This document shows, one piece after another, positions 47,144-57,840 of a stretch of DNA of 64,000 nucleotides (position 1 is the stretch's first letter; every line of letters begins with the position of its first letter). The stretch comes from Desmodesmus armatus (taxonomy: Eukaryota > Chlorophyta > Chlorophyceae > Sphaeropleales > Scenedesmaceae). The DNA is taken from contig VIIQ02000057.1 of assembly GCA_007449985.2 (NCBI GenBank), positions 144,434 to 208,433 of the forward strand. Reading direction: 5' to 3'. The position numbers were made by a program, and so were the translations under genes. The notes beneath the pieces are model-generated. The model saw nothing but the letters and a program-made list of their open reading frames with translations. It ran no database searches and was not told where the DNA came from.

Positions 47144-48196
47144 GTCTGGGGTGTACAGGTGGCCGTTCAAGCAGCACATACCTATGAAGGCTGTTAGCAG
47201 GCCAGCAGGTTTGGTGATTGTGGTTTGGGGCGCCCGGCGAGAGGCTCTGTGGCGCAGACGTGGCAGATTGCAGACAATTCCAACGAAAAGTCCGGCAAGC
47301 AAGCCAAAAGAACACCACAGGACGGCAGCCTGCTCCCACAATACCGCTGAGTTGATCAGGTTGCTGCACATACGTATGTTTGCAAGATCAGCCATGGTAT
47401 GGGCCTATATGAACGCCTTGGGTGGGCGATGCATCAGCTTTGGCAAGAGAGTTTGCTGACGTTTACTGTTGTCTTTCGTACGCTATGGTGTTGACCTTGC
47501 TGCACCCCCAGGCCAGACACTCAGTGCCTGCCTGCAGTGACTCCATCAGGTGCAGTAGGAAGCTCTATGCGAAGCTCGACAATGCATGAGGTCTGGACAA
47601 GTCAGTTGTGTTGTGATCCATGTGCGGTCTTTGAGGTGCCATTTTGGTTGTATTTTCGTTCTCCCTGCGGCTGTGTCTCTTGGCAAGTGCTTGTCGCCCT
47701 AGGAGTTTACTCACAAGACCTGGGGGGGGGGGTCTTGACGGCTGCATAGTTTCTGAAAAGCAGACTGAGTAGTGCAATTCAAAAGTACAGTATGCCGATA
47801 TGCATGAGCATGCGTTTTTTTGAAGCTGATACACAGCGAAGAGCAGGATAAAGCCCCCCTGAACTAACTGTTCATGTGCATGGTTAAGCACCCCCCCCCC
47901 CCGGATCGCAACTTCTGCCCGAGCCCGTCTGTGTGTATAAAGATGAATGATTTTTCTCTTTAGCAGCGCCCCTCAAATGTGTCAGGCAGCTGTGAAGGCT
48001 CCAATTCCTGCAGGAACCCTAAGCTGGGGGTCCACTTGTGCCTGGTTTTTGTCTTTGCCTGTAAAAATCAAAAATCACTGAAAAGCACTGATCAAATGGT
48101 CGGTGTTCTGGCACTGAAAACAGCTTTGATCACTACTACTACTATTGAACTGGGTCAGGGCCACGCCTGACCGCCCTTTCTGGCGCCAAAATAGCA

Positions 48197-48685
48197 AACT
48201 AGCCAAAGGTCGCAAGCGTAGGGAGTCTGTCCCAAGGGCGGATCGCATCTGTCGTTTGTGCTCTGGACAGGACGCTTCGCTGGCCAACCGTGCTGCTGTG
48301 CTGGCCCGCACTGACACCAGCAACAATGTTGAAGATCTAAAGCACTTCATTCTTGAGTGTCCCGTGTACGATGAGCTGCGCGCCGCCTGCCCAGCCTTTG
48401 CTGACCCGGCTTCAGTTCAGTTGGATGACCAAGATTGTGTTGCTACTGTGTTTCAACATGCCGAACAGTCGGCTCTGGCACACACTTTGTACAAAGTGAA
48501 AGTGCGCAGAGCACGCCTACTTGGCCTGACCAGGGGTATTTGACTGACTTTTTTTTCTGTTTTTTGTGTCCACACTGGTATAGTCGCCTGCCCTCACCTC
48601 TGCACACAATAGGTTCCTAGCATGGCTAGCACTTGCTGCAATTCTGGTAGTTCTGCCTTTTTTGGTCAAAGTTCAAACCACCGCA
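48197..48685 (+). mobile_element. LINE 3' end, 5'-truncated (copy B)
   Basis: Duplicate of 40745-41233; ORF end at 48543. Confidence 0.85.
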
Positions 48686-48698
48686 GGGGAGACAACTT

Positions 48699-49358
48699 GT
48701 TGTAATAAGATCGCAGAGGCTGAAGCTGCCGTGTCTGTCAACGAAAAGAAGTAGTAAGTGATGCATATGCATGTGCAGCTGAAGCTAGACGAGCTTCGGG
48801 GCCCCCAAACCCTTGGCTCACTGTGACCTGAAGGTGCCTGGCCAGTTGCTGTCCTCCTGCTGAGCTGGATGTTGCATCAAAGCTCCACTGTGATCATCTG
48901 TGCTGGGTCATGCTGGCTGTTCCTCCTGCTGAGCTGGGCTGATGTCAACAATAGCAACACTCTGCCTGCAAAAGCACAAGGAACGCACCTGCAGAACAGC
49001 GCAGCAACAAGATGTCAGCACGGCAAAGGAGAGGGGGGTCGACCCCTGCCCCAGTGCAGGCTTATGACACCCTGTTGCTGGCCCTCCTCCAACGTGTGAC
49101 CTTGTGTGACTGGCACCTGTTTCAAACATTTGCAGCTGTTGCACACGTGACAAGATCAAGTGAGGTATTGAGGAAGTGAAAGAACAAAGAGAGAGGATAG
49201 TCACACTGTCTGATGGTCTGTCTGTTGCTGGGTATGTGTTGTATGTGCTGTTTTGGGGTGTGCTTATAAGCAGTGACGATCGGTTGTGACTTGTCGAAAC
49301 GAGAGCATCGGCCAGTGTTTTGCTAGTGTGTTGTTGTGTCTAGTCTAGTGTAGCTCAT
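48699..49358 (-). mobile_element. Retroposon-like element nested behind the LINE (copy B)
   Basis: Duplicate of 41247-41907 with the same 13-bp flanking duplication (48686-48698 and 49359-49371). It was therefore present before the segmental duplication. Confidence 0.8.
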
Positions 49359-49767
49359 GGGGAGACAACTTATCAGGTTCACCTGGCTCAATCCTGGTGG
49401 ACAATGCCATTGTTGTTTTGCGAAAATGTCCATGTAACATACTCCCCCCCGTTACATGCAGCAGATCTGCATGCACGCTTTCCTGTTGCCCTTCCAGCCG
49501 GGAAAGCATGTTGCTGGTGTCGCTTGGGGGGGGGGGGGTGTCATCAAGTCAATCTGGTGTTGATGAGCCCCCCCCCCTAGTGTCACACATCAAATAATAT
49601 GAGCAACAGAACTATGTGGAAGTGCAGTGGTTGCAATTGGTGGTCCATGCGTTTTGCTTTCAGATAGCATCATATATCGGATCAGTTGGAAAGGCAACAA
49701 CTGACGATTGCAACACTTTTCAAGACAATCAAGAGATGTGCAAACGATTCACAACAGAACCCACCCT

Positions 49768-51388
49768 CTAGCAGGTGGACAATCCTGGGGGTTGCCGCCA
49801 GGCGAAATCAAACTTGACATATTTGCAGATCCCGAATCCAAGGTCGGCTCGACTTTGCATAGCCTCATCTCCTGCAGCGTGGCACAATGCATTCATCTTG
49901 CATAGGTTGGTGCCGTTGCTTGCGAAGCAACCGGGATATTGGCTGAGGCAACACAGCTTGGCAAGCTTGAGCTCATCATCAATGCCGTTGAATGGGCACA
50001 CTGCTAAGTTGCTTTGGTTGTTGGTGCCCGGCCACATGTGTTGGCCAATCACCTTCCAGCCACTGATGAGTATGTCGTTGGACCAACACCTACAAAGCAA
50101 AACAAATAGAATAGAATAGCACATGTCAGCCTGAGATATTTATTCTGGCATTCAACAGTGCTAGTTGGCAAATTTGCCCCTTACCTCTTGTACATCATTG
50201 TGTCTACAACTTGCTGATCGTAGCAAGTTCGGACGGCTGGTGCCTTTTGCACAACCCCTACATGCTCCCTCCAGAAGCCTGATAGCGGTGAAAGTATCCT
50301 TATTGGAATACCCACACTCGGGACTTTTCCAAAGTTCTTGGTTACAGGTGCATAACATTCAATAAGATCCCACGCGTCTGTGATGTTTCTGCATTTTTCT
50401 GCCACAGGTGGTGCAAGGATCTCTGCTATCAAGAGCAGTAATGCCCCATTGTCAGCATTTGAATCCAGTCCCAGCATCATCTGTGTTTGGAGGATCCCAA
50501 TCCAGCGGCGTATGAAGCATGCCCCAAAATCTGTGGTGCGCACAGCCACGACGCCTGCTGCCACCTCCCTATTTGGCCGCCAGTGCAGTAAAACATGCTC
50601 ATCCCCGTCCAGAAAGCTATCCATCGAGTTGTTGAGGTTGGCCACCAGTGTGTCACTGTCCAACACCAACAGCCAATCAGCCATGTGCCTACAATAGCAA
50701 CATGCAATGTCAGCATCACATAACAGACAACCCCACATACCATGTTAGCTGGACATAAGAGGGGGTCAGAGATAAAGGTTTGGACTACAAAAGAATCAAC
50801 AATGTTTCCCTGCCTGTGTTTGTGGTGGACCCCCCTGACCCCCACACATTTCCTCCCAACCTGAAAATGCATAGTGGCACGCACTGGTGACGGGGATGGA
50901 CCACAGACTCACCAGAACTTGAATGTTTCTAGCCACCTTGTACCCATGACGCCAAGCGAGTCATCTATCGCAAAGTGATGGAGTTTGAAGAGGTACCCAT
51001 GCCTGTCACAGTACTTTGAAAAGTTGTTGACGACATGCTTTGTCTCCACTCGGCCCATTCGGTCTCGAGTCTCGTAGATGATGATCATCAACTTTTTGCG
51101 CAGAGGGAAATCGGAACGGTCCATGCTCGCCTTCGAACAAGCGTGAGGCACGACATCTGTCATTGGGGTTGCGCTAGTTTCGATGGCTTCATGGCCAGCC
51201 CAGCTGCTGACAGCAAGAACCAAATGCGTTGCTGACACTGCCAGCGACTTGTCCGGGGTGGTGCTCAAATTGAATTGGATTGAAAGCACCAGGAGTGCAA
51301 GGCATCCAAACATGATGATGCCATATGCCCGTCGCGTTTTCGAGCGTTGTCCTGTCCTCCAAAGAACATATGATTTTTCGTTTGACAT
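49768..51388 (-). CDS. GT34-like (GMA12/MNN10 type) glycosyltransferase, intact
   Basis: Three exons (51388-50913, 50688-50185, 50089-49768) join in frame to 433 residues. Residues 1-21 are basic and cytosolic, and 22-40 are the signal-anchor (YGIIMFGCLALLVLSIQF). The stem runs to about 95. The catalytic region has KKLMIIIYETRDRMG, NFSKYCDRHGYLF, TRWLETFKFW and the metal-binding DSD in ADWLLVLDSDTLV (about 162-174). Then come AAGVVAVRTTDFGACF, NADNGALLL, SGFWREH and CYDQQVVDTMMY. This order resembles alpha-galactosyl/mannosyltransferases of family GT34 in the Golgi. The C-terminal exon is Cys rich (about nine Cys). The assignment rests on motif order, so a related GT-A family remains possible. 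A truncated copy is at 42318-42924 and an older exon relic at 3322-3602. Confidence 0.75.
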
Positions 51389-51739
51389 ATCCTGTCGGTC
51401 TGTACCTCCGCAAATTTAATTCCCTGGTCCTGGTGATACTGGTGGCAAAGCCTTGCGCAGTGCTTTATGAGGGAGAGTTTTCGAGACAACAGCCGTAGCA
51501 CAGACGAGATTGCAGTCATCGCCCTTCCCATTGTACTCGCCGTGTGCTCCACAAACCTAAGACCGGGGGGGGGGGGGGGTTGCAAGGCGTCCAGGGGCCC
51601 CCTGGCATGGAGTCTACCGTTTCACTGTTTCAAATTCTTGGTGGAAGCCCCCTTCTCCCAGGGCGACTGCCATCTAGGTTTGATATATCTCACACTTGCG
51701 CCAGAATTAATCACATAATATTGTGACCATTTTCTCTTT
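51389..51739. other. Upstream flank of the GT34-like gene
   Basis: Should contain its promoter; no core element recognised. A G run lies at 51567-51580. Confidence 0.35.
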
Positions 51740-52011
51740 GGGTAGGGATTACTTGAAAGTGACACATGCAGTTCTTTTGTCAGGCCTGTGCGAATGCCCC
51801 TACCCCTGGGGGCATTGCTACCAGGGCCCATGCCCAAATGCCCCCTCCCCTCCTGGCAGCCCGAAATGCCCTGTTTTTGAAGGATTTTGACCCCCAAAGC
51901 ATTCAAAATGTGCCCCAAGCCCCACCCCCTAGGGCATGCTGTGAGCAATGCCCCCGGCCCTCCCCCCTGCTAGAAGAACTCCCTGTGTCACTTTTCAACT
52001 AATCCCTACCC
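51740..52011. mobile_element. MITE with ~40-bp inverted termini (GGGTAGGGATTA)
   Basis: Left gggtagggattacttgaaag and tgacacatgcagttctt pair with right aagaactccctgtgtca and ttcaactaatccctaccc. TTT flanks both sides, a possible 3-bp target duplication. The interior is C/G rich and non-coding. Relatives are at 29936-30213 and 16972-17040. Confidence 0.75.
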
Positions 52012-53886
52012 TTTTTCTGCAGACCTCTGCACTGCTGGACTTCTGCAAGCACGAAAGAACGAAGAATTCCTCGAGGGGTTTGTCTTGCGTGCAGTCTGCT
52101 CTGGCAGCAGCACTGGCAGAAACGCTGGTGGGTGGGCCTGCAGGTGGTCTGGTGGCATCATGGCCTGTTTTCTTCAAAACGTCCACAACAAACCCAAGAC
52201 CTGGGGGGGGGGGGGGGCTCCTCGGTCCTTGTTGGGTGCGCGGATGATGGAGCTATCCATGAAGCTAGCTGTACATACCTGTACGTGCTCTGTCTGCTTG
52301 TGTATTGGATGGTATTGAAAGCTACAGCTACATTCACACGTGTACAAGTTGTCTCGATCCACACAAATGCAATTACAGCGCCTGGCTCAATGGCTTGGCG
52401 AGGTGATAAGCTGTGCAGACAAATCTTTGACACCACACACTCACGACCGATAGCATCCACTGGGGTTATGCCGTTGCCTGGTTGATCAGTGCGTTAAGCA
52501 TGAACATCGCCACGCAGCCGAACCACTGAAACCAAGTCAGTGTTCTTCAGTCCAACTGTTCAGCATCCTATTGCCTTCACTAATAAAACAGTCACAGTTG
52601 CGTCAGACAGGGTCAGTCACCCTACACAACCTACTGACACAACCCTGACACAACCTACTGACTGGCTGATGGCCCAGTTGCTGATTCAGCCATCACTGAT
52701 CAGGACAACAAGATTTTTATATGTGTAGATATGTACATGCGTACATGCTTGCGTTCCAGCAAACGGCCAGTTTTGAGGCCCATCTGCTGCGTGCTGGGCC
52801 TTGCCGGTGTTTCCTGCAGACTGCTGACGAGTTGTAACGCATGTGGTATAACCACCAGGGCTCTTAAGCCCGGCCGTAATCCCGGTGAAATGGACTTTTG
52901 GAGCCCAAATACACAGTCAAAATTGACAGTGCTGAACGGGCAAACCGGTCAAAAGAGGGGTTTGGCCAGGAGTCACAGGGATACGTCCCGGTGGGTTTTC
53001 CAGCAGCAAAACGGGCATCCCGGTGAATTTAAGACAGTCAAAACGGTGCGATTTCCCCGAAAATCCCCCTGCGGGGCCTCTGGGACTGTTTGATCTGCAC
53101 AGGACAGAGATCAAGTTCAAACAAGCGGCAGCTTCGCAAACTTTGAACGACTATAACGCAATTTTCGATGTTGAAAAATTGTGGTGCGTGCCCCGCACTT
53201 TGCTGCAGCAGCTTGTCAACACTCCTGCAGGCAGAGTGCAAGTACTGTATGCTAGTGAGTGACTGTGTGGGAGGGGATCGTTGCCTCATGGGGATTTGAT
53301 CAAACATTGTTTGTTCCACAAATGTTCCGCCAAAGTGACGTTCAAGCCTTCAAATACCAATGCACTGCCATGATAGCATCTGCAGAAGCAATCGGCCATG
53401 TTGTGGTATCCCTTTGAAAATTTTGGGGTGCCACCGGGCATCCCTGTGAAAACAGCCGGTGGCTGTGAGCAGACCGGAATGCATCCCTGTGAAAACTCGA
53501 GGGGCTGAACGGGCAGCCCTTCGAATGAAAAATGCCCTGAAAAGCCCTGATCAACACCTACAAGTATTCCCTTCACATCCCGGATTGCAGGTTGTGAAGT
53601 CTGGAGGAGATGGACATATGCAGCTCATGCATTGGAGTTGGGATGCTGTCCTGGTGCAACTGACTCATCAGGTTGTGGGACCATCATAATGCCCTCTGAT
53701 ACAACTGCCGTCAAGGTGCCATTGCCAGACACTGCCTGCTTGTTTGTTGAGTGTGGCGGCTCTGGTCTACCGGGTGGGTTTGCAGGCTTGGTCTTGCGGG
53801 ACGTACTGCTGGCCGGCAGACGCCATCCTGCAAACAGCAACAATGACAAGCTTGCGTGTCTGCATGTATTGTCCCGCAACCGAGCC
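52012..53886. other. Unresolved region
   Basis: Contains a G run at 52204-52217 and repeated catccctgtgaaaa / catcccggtgaa words at 52860-53560 in both orientations. A minus frame at 52210-52470 and plus frames at 53590-53870 are open but not recognised. The missing last exon of the GT10-like gene was looked for here and not found. Confidence 0.3.
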
Positions 53887-54470
53887 GTCCCTACTGCCTG
53901 GGTTGTCTGGCCTGTCTGAGAGACTACCTGAGCAGTTTTCTAACCCCCCAGCCCACCCCCTAGAGCCCTTGCCTGGGCTGTCCCTACTGTCTGGGTTGTC
54001 TGGCCTGTTTGAGAGACTATCTTAGACATTTTCTAACCCCCCAGCCCACCCCCTAGAGCCCTTGTCTGGGCCGACACTAAGGAAGCTCCGAGGGCTGACA
54101 CTAACACAATTGGCTCAGACGGTCCAGACAGCCCAGGCGACAGGGACGGCTCAGACAAGGGGGCTGGAGGGTTGAAATTGTCTCAAGGGGATTGCCTCAG
54201 AGAGCCCAGACAAGGGCTCTAGGGGGTGGCTGGGGGGGATTTTTTTGTAAGGGGATTGCCTCAGACAGTCAAGACAGCCCAGACTGCAGGGACGGCCCAG
54301 ACAAGGGGCCCATGAGCCCTGGGAGGGGGGTTGAAACTTTGATTAAGGGAGTTGCCTCAGACAGGTTGATTTTGAATCAGACAAACACAGAAGTCTGGGT
54401 GTTTCTACTATAGTCTGGGTTCACACGTCTGGGTGCAGTCTGGGTACAGTCTGGGTGGGGCTCAGACCGT
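53887..54470. repeat. CAGAC/GTCTG word-rich inverted repeat with 93-bp direct repeat
   Basis: Two direct units of 93 bp start at 53887 and 53980 (gtccctactg...ctgggttgtctggcctg). Their ccccctagagcccttg segment reappears inverted at about 54210-54230, and GTCTGGG/CCCAGAC words continue to 54470. The whole can fold as a large imperfect hairpin. No ORF. Confidence 0.65.
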
Positions 54471-54489
54471 CTGGCCTGGTCCTGTCCTC

Positions 54490-54825
54490 TTCTGGTGGAG
54501 ATGCCCAACTGAGTTGCTGGTAACTACATGTCCTGTGGCCCCGCTTGCGTTGTGCGAGGTGTACGCAGCTTATTGACGTCGTGTTCGCGTCGTCCAGTGT
54601 ATTGAGCATTGCTGCATAAGGCATTGACACGTAGGACCCAGAATGGGCGAGCCAGCTACATGTTCTGGTTGGACCAGCTTTGACAGGTGTCAGAGGCCGC
54701 ATCCATAACACCGCAAGGACATTACGTGCAACCCTTACATTATCTACTGTCCGTGCTGTTGGGTCTGAGGGGCATAACTGAGGCTCTTTATTGTCCTAGG
54801 TCACTGGTCGCCTGGCGGTGATGGT
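54490..54825 (+). mobile_element. Diverged LINE 3' tail inserted behind the GT10-like gene's last visible exon
   Basis: gcccaactgagttgct at its left and gtcctaggtcactggtcgcc at its right match the 3' UTR of the RT element at 23444-24775 in the same order, with divergence between them. It lies about 37 nt beyond the last exon's splice donor. Confidence 0.65.
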
Positions 54826-54861
54826 TAAAAATGACAACATTGTCAGCCATGCCCACCTCAC

Positions 54862-56990
54862 AATGCTGTTGGGGTCTGGGACCACGTATGCTGCGTTGCT
54901 GCTGCCCATGTAGATGGGTATGCAGCCTGCCATCAGGGCATCCCACATCTTCTCAGCCATGTAGTCTAGCCGGATGCTGTTTTCCATGGCCACACAGAAC
55001 TTGTACTTGCGCATGACATCAACCCTGCTAGGCTTTCCTTGGGGCCAGGGTTTATTTTTGTCACAGCGGCCCAGCGAGTGCACTGGAACCTGTGGGCCAC
55101 AGGCTGTGGCACAACATGACTTGGGTTGGCAAAAACCCACGTGGTCACAAAAATGGTAAGTATAATTACCCAACCCCATGGAGTTAACTTCCCACATCTG
55201 TTGTGTGTCCAGCAAGCGCCGACTGTGTCACAGCCCTTTACATGGGGCTACAGTTGACATTCCAAGCCTCACCTTGGCATTTCCCCCCAGAGCCATCAAT
55301 TTCCTCATGAGATCTGACCGACCCGACTTCGCTCCACAGTTGCTATTGATGTAGGCAACAGCGTGCAACTTCTCCTCAAAAGGCACTGGTTGAACCTGTT
55401 ACAAATATCACAATCACAGAGCTTTTGACAAGAGGCATGTTTGAATTGTATTGCACAGACACAGCCACCATATATCACCTACCCAAGCCCATTGGGAAGT
55501 GACTTACATCAAACAACTTCCCAAAGGACTCCAAGGAGTACCAACTGCAGACACAGAAGTATGACATGATGTTGAGTAAAAGAGACTGATGTGTCAATGG
55601 ATGGGTCCCTGCATTTGTGCAAGCAAGCTGGTTGCAACTTTGGACTGAGTGATCTGATGCAGGGATATGGCTGGCATAAAAACTGCAGCACCGCCCCAGT
55701 GCAACTACTCATTTAAAGGGCAGACCAATGATTTCAACGCTGTGTTTCACAAATAGCACTGACGGGAACGCGGCTCACTTGGTGACCTGTGCACATGTTC
55801 TGTATGTCATTTCTGCATCGAATTGGCACATGTAGGAGGGTTTGTCAAAATTTGGGTAATAAGCAGCGCTCTCCAAACTCATGGCCGACCGCAGTTGATT
55901 GGGGAATGCCTTAGGCCTGGGCTTGCCAGCAAAGGAAAGGACATGGTAATACAGCGCATCAGCTGCATCCATGTACTCCTACACCAAAAAGGGTGTTGAA
56001 ATGTTATTGTACAGTGCTTTCTGCTTGAATGTGAAAACGATTGCACACACCTTCAAATAGATATGGCTGGCATACTGGCCAAAGGCAACTTGCTTGTCAA
56101 GCAAACATGAAGTACCAGGAAGTGGGCAACTTCAGCAATTTCTGCATCTTTATGCATGTATTGTGAAAGCTCGTTTGCTGTTGCCTCCGGCCAGGGAACA
56201 CCACAGGTGCAGTGAGGCCACGACATGCATTACTTACCTTGCTGCCGCCCATTTGAATATGGCAATCGAGTGGAATGCCATCAACATGGCATCCATCTGT
56301 GTGAGTAGTAGGCAGCTGCCAAAACAAGCCTGACATGACGGCTATGTTGATGGTCGTGGATGCAGCCCCTTCCAGCTTCCTGCGATACTCTGGGTCATTT
56401 CGTGCCACAGCAGAAGCCTCCAGTGCCGGGGCTATAAGGCTACGTTGTTTGGGCAGGCCATCATCATCAATTACACCTTTGCTGTCACTACTGGAACGTG
56501 CATGCATTCCATCACTTCTTACAGTGGCAGCATTGATGCTGCTGTTGCTCGAAAAGCTTTCGTGCTGGGCCTGCTGCTTTGTTGTTAAATGTTGATGGGA
56601 TTCACCAGCTTTGTGGCTACTGACGTTGGACGCAAGGCTGGCTGTTCTGGTGGTCTGCCACATATCACTCCCAATCCAATGCGGGTGATGATCTCCACTG
56701 CTCGCCTGTGTCATATGCACTGCAGCTCCCATATGCTCATTTCCCACATGGCTGTCGACTGTTGCAACTTTGCCTTGAGACCAAACGTTTCTTTGGGTTC
56801 CATCTGCTGCTTCCTCGCTGGATGGTCTGGCCTGCATAAGCAATCCCTTCTTCGCAACCTTGAAAGTCCAACTTGTGGTTTTTTCAGCACCCCGATGCAA
56901 GGCTGCCAATCGACACTGCATTGCCACGACTAGGATAACCGACGCCAGAAACCATGCCCTTAAGAGCGCTGTGCGCCCCAACAATGTCAT
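54862..56990 (-). CDS. GT10 fucosyltransferase-like gene, last exon(s) missing
   Basis: Exons 56990-56238, 56092-56051, 55978-55779, 55544-55508, 55395-55273 and 55089-54862 keep frame and give 461 residues up to a donor (gtgagg). Residues 9-24 are the signal-anchor (LLRAWFLASVILVVAM), and 30-215 are a polar stem rich in Ser and His. The GT10 core is clear: AYINSNCGAKSGRSDLMRKL, HSLGRC (residues 390-395), then the alpha-1,3-fucosyltransferase motif KYKFCVAMENSIRLDYMAEK (413-432, ENS 421-423) with MAGCIPIYMGSSNAAYVVPD. Such enzymes transfer fucose from GDP-fucose in the Golgi. The C-terminal exon expected after PNSI is not found; a LINE tail begins just behind the donor. The gene may be truncated, or its last exon may lie further left. 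Confidence 0.8.
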
Positions 56991-57260
56991 GGTTCACCGT
57001 CTCAAACCCAAACCCCGCTGCCAGGCTGTAGATTCAACCAGCTCGATCCATGGTGGGTGTGCAGCGACTGTGTCAATGTACCACATCTTGCGCACCATGA
57101 GTATGTTTCTATAGGTTTGCGGGCATCTCACTGCAGCAAGCACCTATGCTCAATAACCTCCAGCACAACAAAGCACGACGACACACCACAGCAAAGCCCA
57201 ACACCAAGAACGACTGCGCACTCTCCCCCGCCCCCCTGCCCCCCCCCCCCCGCCCCAAAG
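56991..57260. other. Gap between the GT10-like and F-box/LRR-like genes
   Basis: Contains the GT10-like promoter side and the 3' end of the LRR gene; neither boundary could be fixed. Confidence 0.35.
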
Positions 57261-57840
57261 CTCACCACTGCTGCCATGTGTATGTCCTGGTAGGTCAGCC
57301 GTGTGAGTTGCCTCAGCTGTGTCAGCTGCAGCAGCACCCCCCCCCCCTTCACCCCCCCTCCCCCCTTGCAAAACAAACTCACCACTGCTGCCATGTGCAT
57401 GTTCTGGTGGGTCAGCCGTGTGAGTTGCCTCAGCTGTGTCAGCTGCAGCACCCCCCCCCTCCCTCCCCTCCCCCCCTTCCTCCCCCCCCTCCCCCCCCCC
57501 CAGTTTTAAACACTCACCACTGCTGCCATGTGTATGTTCTGGTAGGTCAGCCTAGTCAGTTGCCTCAGCTGCAGCAGCACTCCCCCCCCTCCCCTCCCCC
57601 CCTCTCCCCTCCCCTCCCCCGCCCCCCAGTTTTAAACACTCACCACTGCTGCTATGTGTATGTTCTGGTAGGTTAGCCGAGTCAGTTGCCTCAGCTGTGT
57701 CAGCTGCAGCAGCACTCCCCCCCCTCTCCCCTCCCCTCCCCCCCCCCCCAGTTTTAAACACTCACCACTGCTGCCATGTGTATGTTCTGGTAGGTCAGCC
57801 GAGTCAGTTGCCTCAGCTGTGTCAGCTGCAGCAGCGCGCC
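57261..57840 (-). repeat. Tandem array of five 60-nt LRR exons separated by G-rich introns
   Basis: On the minus strand each unit is ctgcag|ctgacacagctgaggcaact... encoding LTQLRQLTRLTYQNIHMAAV, followed by gtgagtg and an intron made almost only of G runs. Copies begin at 57261, 57378, 57513, 57639 and 57761, i.e. a spacing of 117-135 bp. Four are full 60-nt phase-0 exons; the one at 57513 lacks 9 nt. Confidence 0.75.

Larger units (their letters stand above)
42934..50366 (+). repeat. Segmental duplication, copy B (~7.43 kb)
   Basis: Second copy. Its right end lies inside exon 2 of the GT34-like gene, which continues intact beyond 50366. The left junction carries a 17-nt duplication (ataacattcaataaagc, 42903-42919 and 42921-42937). 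Confidence 0.95.

Noticed and set aside
57146..57676. Plus-strand ORF rich in Pro/His/Cys
   Set aside because: It is the antisense shadow of the LRR exon array and its G-rich introns; the repeat on the minus strand has splice sites and LRR sequence.
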